From contig DATENL010000248.1 of NCBI GenBank assembly GCA_035275105.1, positions 1-14,595 on the forward strand: a stretch of 14,595 nt of DNA, read 5' to 3'. This document shows, one piece after another, positions 12,131-14,595 of the stretch. The number at the start of each line of letters is the position of its first letter. The stretch's first letter is position 1. This DNA is from AC-37 sp035275105. GTDB taxonomy: Bacteria; Actinomycetota; Thermoleophilia; Solirubrobacterales; Thermoleophilaceae. The position numbers and the translations under genes are program-made. The notes under the pieces were generated by a model that was not told the origin of the DNA, ran no database searches, and worked only from the letters and a program-made list of their open reading frames with translations.

Positions 12131-14412
12131 GCGGCCACCGGCTCCGACCGCGCCGGCTCGAGCGCCAGCGCGAGCACCTCGTCGACGGTCATGACGAAGT
12201 GGAACGCGAGCGCCTCGCGCACCTCCTCGGGCACGTCGTCGAGATCGCCGCGGTTGCGCTCGGGCAGGATCACGTCGGTCAGCCCGGCGGCGTGCGCCGC
12301 GAGCACCTTCTGCTTGACGCCGCCGATCGGCAGCACGCGCCCCTGGAGGGTCACCTCACCGGTCATGCCGACGGTGTGCCTGACGGGGCGCCCCGTCGTG
12401 AGCGAGGCGAGCGCCGTAGTCAGCGCTATGCCCGCGCTCGGGCCGTCCTTGGGGATCGCGCCCGCGGGGACGTGGACGTGGAACTCGCGCTCGTCGAACG
12501 CCGCCTCGTCGATGCCGATGTCGGCCGCGTGGCCGCGCACGTAGGAGAGCGCGATCCGCGCCGACTCCTTCATGACGTCGCCGAGCTGGCCAGTGAGCAC
12601 CAGGCCCTGCTTGCCCTGCATCGCGGTGGCCTCGACGAACAGCACGTCGCCGCCGGTGCCGGTCACGGCGAGCCCGGTGGACACGCCCGGCACGGCGGTG
12701 CGGATGGCCGACTCCTGGAAGAAGCGCTGGCGCCCGAGGGCGTCGCGCACCGCGTCCAGGTCGACGGTGACCGGCGCCTCGGCCTCGCCGGCGGCGATCC
12801 TGGTCGCCGCCTTGCGCAGCACCGTGCCGAGCTCGCGCTCGAGCTGGCGGACGCCGGCCTCGCGTGTGTACTCGGTCACGACCGTGCGCAGGACGTCGTC
12901 GCCGACGGCGACCTCGTCCTCGCGCAGGCCGTTGCGCTCGATCTGGCGCGGCCACAGGTAGCCGCGCGCGATCGCGATCTTCTCGTCGACCGTGTAGCCG
13001 TCGAAGCGGATGACCTCCATCCGGTCGAGCAGCGGTCCCGGGATCGTGTCCGCCACGTTGGCGGTGGCGATGAACAGGACCTCCGACAGGTCGAGCTCGA
13101 CGTCCAGGTAGTGGTCGCGGAACGAGTGGTTCTGCGCGGGGTCGAGGACCTCGAGCAGCGCCGCCGACGGGTCGCCGCGCCAGTCGGCGCCGACCTTGTC
13201 GACCTCGTCCAGCATGATCACCGGGTTCATCGTGCCGGCGTCGCGCAGCGCGCGCACCAGGCGCCCGGGGAGCGCGCCGATGTACGTCCGGCGGTGGCCA
13301 CGGACCTCCGCCTCGTCGCGCACGCCGCCCAGCGACATGCGAACGAACTCGCGGTCGGTCGCGCGAGCGATCGACTCGCCGATCGACGTCTTGCCCGTGC
13401 CGGGCGGTCCGATCAGCGTGAGGATCGCGCCGGAGCGCTTGTCGGCCTCGATGCCGCGGTCCTGGCGCAGCTTGCGCACGGCCAGGTACTCCACGATCCG
13501 GTCCTTGACGTCGGCCAGGCCGGCGTGGTCTGCGTCCAGCACCTCGCGCGCGTGGACGGGGTCGAGCCGCTCCTCGGAGCGCTTCGACCACGGGACCGCG
13601 ATCAGCCAGTCGAGGTAGCTGCGGATCATCGACGCCTCGCCGGACTGCTCGCCCATGCGCTCGAACCGGCCGAGCTCGCGCTCCGCCTGCTCGCGCACGT
13701 CGTCGGGCATGCCCGCTTCCTCGATCTTCGTCCGGTACTCGTCGACGATCGAGGCGTCGTCGTCGCCCAGCTCGCGCCGGATCGACTCCATCTGCTTGCG
13801 GAGGAAGTACTCGCGCTGCTGCCGCTCGGCGCCCTCGTGGACGTCCTCGCGGATGCGGTGCCGGATCTGGAGCTCGGCGAGCCGCTCGCGCTGGAAGCGC
13901 AGGGCGAGCTCGAGCCGCTCGGTCACGTCGAGCGTCTCGAGCAGCTCGACCTTCTGGCCGAAGCTCAGGTCGGGCGAGTAGCCCGACGTGTCCGCCAGGG
14001 TGCCGGGCTCGCTGATCGAGCGGACGAAGGCGTTGACGCGGCCGTCGTCGCCGCGCAGGTCGAGGATCTCCTCGACCACGGCGCGGTACTCGCGCTCGAG
14101 CTCGCGGGTGCGGCCGTCGACGGGCTCGTCGTCGGGGTGGTCCTCGACCTCGACGCGAAGCTCGCCGCCGGAGCCGGTGTGGGCGGCCCCGGCGATCCCG
14201 CGGTGCAGACCGCGCAGCGCGACCGCGCGGCCCCCGCCCGGGAGCCGCACGCGATCGTTCACCTCCGCGACGGTCCCGACCTTCGCGAAGTCGGTCTCGT
14301 GGCGCGGCATGAGCAGCACCCGGTCGTCGTCGCCGACGTCGACGGCGAGGGTCACGTCCATATGGGGGAAGACGACTGTGTCGTCCAGCGGAACGAGCTG
14401 GAGGGTCTCCAA
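12127..14412 (-). CDS. lon: ATP-dependent protease LonA (EC 3.4.21.53)
   Basis: Cytosolic homohexameric AAA+ serine protease that unfolds and degrades misfolded and regulatory proteins. At 761 aa it is full length. It has a LON N-terminal domain starting LQLVPLDDTVVFPHM, a coiled-coil-rich linker (about 170-290, with REYFLRKQMESIRRELGDDD), and an AAA+ module with Walker A GPPGTGKT (335-342), Walker B IMLDEVD (Asp402, Glu403) and the sensor segment LFIATAN. The C-terminal protease domain has catalytic Ser659 in PKDGPSAGIAL and Lys702 in GGVKQKV, 43 residues apart as in E. coli (679/722). The start is TTG 14412: AAAGG (14420-14424, minus strand) lies 7 nt upstream, and LQLVPL begins the domain as in relatives. 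Several palindromes and a plausible promoter lie upstream. The antisense strand carries a ~1000-codon open frame, which is a GC artefact. The stop shares CTAG with the thioesterase. Confidence 0.97.
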   Translation of the reverse strand: METLQLVPLDDTVVFPHMDVTLAVDVGDDDRVLLMPRHETDFAKVGTVAEVNDRVRLPGGGRAVALRGLHRGIAGAAHTGSGGELRVEVEDHPDDEPVDGRTRELEREYRAVVEEILDLRGDDGRVNAFVRSISEPGTLADTSGYSPDLSFGQKVELLETLDVTERLELALRFQRERLAELQIRHRIREDVHEGAERQQREYFLRKQMESIRRELGDDDASIVDEYRTKIEEAGMPDDVREQAERELGRFERMGEQSGEASMIRSYLDWLIAVPWSKRSEERLDPVHAREVLDADHAGLADVKDRIVEYLAVRKLRQDRGIEADKRSGAILTLIGPPGTGKTSIGESIARATDREFVRMSLGGVRDEAEVRGHRRTYIGALPGRLVRALRDAGTMNPVIMLDEVDKVGADWRGDPSAALLEVLDPAQNHSFRDHYLDVELDLSEVLFIATANVADTIPGPLLDRMEVIRFDGYTVDEKIAIARGYLWPRQIERNGLREDEVAVGDDVLRTVVTEYTREAGVRQLERELGTVLRKAATRIAAGEAEAPVTVDLDAVRDALGRQRFFQESAIRTAVPGVSTGLAVTGTGGDVLFVEATAMQGKQGLVLTGQLGDVMKESARIALSYVRGHAADIGIDEAAFDEREFHVHVPAGAIPKDGPSAGIALTTALASLTTGRPVRHTVGMTGEVTLQGRVLPIGGVKQKVLAAHAAGLTDVILPERNRGDLDDVPEEVREALAFHFVMTVDEVLALALEPARSEPVAA

Positions 14413-14419
14413 AGCTTTA

Positions 14420-14424
14420 CCTTT
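14420..14424 (-). promoter_or_regulatory. Ribosome binding site for lon
   Basis: AAAGG on the minus strand with a 7-nt spacer to TTG 14412 supports this uncommon start codon. It is one of the few recognisable Shine-Dalgarno sites in the window. Confidence 0.6.
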
Positions 14425-14431
14425 CGCAGTG

Positions 14432-14448
14432 ACTTACGGTTCGTAAGT
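14432..14448. promoter_or_regulatory. Palindromic operator candidate at the lon start site
   Basis: ACTTACG-GTT-CGTAAGT is a perfect 7-bp inverted repeat with a 3-base centre, AT-richer than its surroundings. It overlaps the downstream part of the predicted lon -10 (14446-14451) and the expected transcription start, the classic place for a repressor. It does not match the HspR HAIR consensus CTTGAGT-N7-ACTCAAG. Confidence 0.45.
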
Positions 14449-14474
14449 GTAGCTGCGAGTGGGGCCGCCGTCAG
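14446..14474 (-). promoter_or_regulatory. Predicted lon promoter
   Basis: On the minus strand, CTGACG (14474-14469, -35-like) is separated by exactly 17 bases from TACACT (14451-14446, -10-like). This would give a leader of roughly 25-30 nt containing the AAAGG ribosome binding site. The match to TTGACA/TATAAT is partial, 4 of 6 in each box. Confidence 0.4.
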
Positions 14475-14480
14475 GCGTAT

Positions 14481-14506
14481 CTGAGTCTCAGTGACTTAGA
14501 TCACTG
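14481..14506. promoter_or_regulatory. Overlapping inverted repeats upstream of the lon promoter
   Basis: CTGAG-T-CTCAG (14481-14491) overlaps CAGTGA-CTTAGA-TCACTG (14489-14506). CAGTGACTTA at 14489-14498 is also an exact direct repeat of 14427-14436, 62 bases away, which overlaps the operator-like palindrome. Together they look like regulator sites flanking the promoter; the regulator is unknown. Confidence 0.35.
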
Positions 14507-14595
14507 TTCGGGCGCCCGCGCCGCCTCCGGGCGCGTCGTCACCCGCGCCGAGCGGGGCCGGCTGGCGGCTCTCGCCGCGGTCGGCGACCTCGCTC
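14496..14595. other. Ambiguous coding signal at the right edge
   Basis: Two frames stay open with high third-position GC. On the minus strand one ends in TAA at 14498-14496 after ...APLGAGDDAPGGGAGARTVI, which would be the tail of a gene upstream of lon. On the plus strand one reads GRVVTRAERGRLAALAAVGDLA to the edge without an ATG or GTG start inside the window. The sequence is too short to choose. Confidence 0.25.

Noticed and set aside
11407..14484. A 1025-codon plus-strand open frame running across the thioesterase and antisense to lon
   Set aside because: Composition is Arg/Ala/Val-rich without domain features, and it lies opposite a complete Lon protease with all catalytic motifs. It is a high-GC shadow frame.
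14432..14506. HspR (HAIR) or ClgR box upstream of lon
   Set aside because: The palindromes do not match CTTGAGT-N7-ACTCAAG, and I see no clear ClgR-type site.
1..14595. Defence island, prophage, biosynthetic cluster or other multi-gene new system
   Set aside because: No integrase, recombinase, toxin-antitoxin, nuclease-helicase or modular synthase genes; orientations alternate gene by gene and most products are housekeeping or stand-alone enzymes.

Overview
This window is about 14.6 kb of very GC-rich, gene-dense chromosome from what looks like an actinobacterium. The gene style fits Thermoleophilia/Solirubrobacterales: short secreted GGxGxD calcium-binding proteins, secreted enzymes with a C-terminal basic beta-sandwich module, many GTG/TTG starts, and an F420-type luciferase-like oxidoreductase. 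That placement is inference from protein style only. There are no rRNA or tRNA genes, CRISPR arrays, integrases or insertion sequences. I count twelve protein genes, two of them with a broken reading frame, plus ambiguous coding signal at the right edge.

Layout. (1) 1-1475 (-): a Tat-exported phospholipase C/acid phosphatase-type phosphoesterase, cut by the window edge and frameshifted near base 60. (2) 1537-3585 (+): a secreted CocE/NonD-type S15 hydrolase, divergent from (1). (3) 4172-5023 and 3582-4172 (-): a two-gene operon, LLM oxidoreductase then metallophosphoesterase, joined by TGATG. (4) 5063-6069 (+): an alpha/beta hydrolase whose frame changes across a perfect 14-bp inverted repeat. 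(5) 6066-7130 (-): a group 2-like sigma-70 factor with substitutions in promoter-contact positions. (6) 7177-7815 (+): a UdgX uracil-DNA glycosylase with no ordinary start codon. (7) 7802-8443 (-): a secreted calcium-binding repeat protein. (8) 8502-9122 (+): a TMEM175-type channel. (9) 9150-10877 (+): a large secreted protein of unknown function. (10) 10971-11303 (-): a PRC-barrel-like protein. (11) 11330-12130 (+): a double-hotdog acyl-CoA thioesterase. (12) 12127-14412 (-): the LonA protease, with a palindrome-rich promoter region. The last ~100 bases have open frames on both strands that I cannot resolve.

How it works together. This is not one pathway. It is a string of single genes in alternating orientation. 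Three convergent pairs interlock their stop codons on a shared CTAG. Several divergent genes have a TANNNT -10-like hexamer 6-8 nt before the start codon, which suggests leaderless mRNAs. The window mixes stress and DNA-repair functions (Lon, UdgX, alternative sigma factor) with secreted hydrolases and envelope proteins. I found no convincing new multi-gene system. The most notable items are the palindromic insert in the hydrolase, the sigma factor's altered contact residues, the UdgX start codon, the shared CTAG ends and the lon control region.
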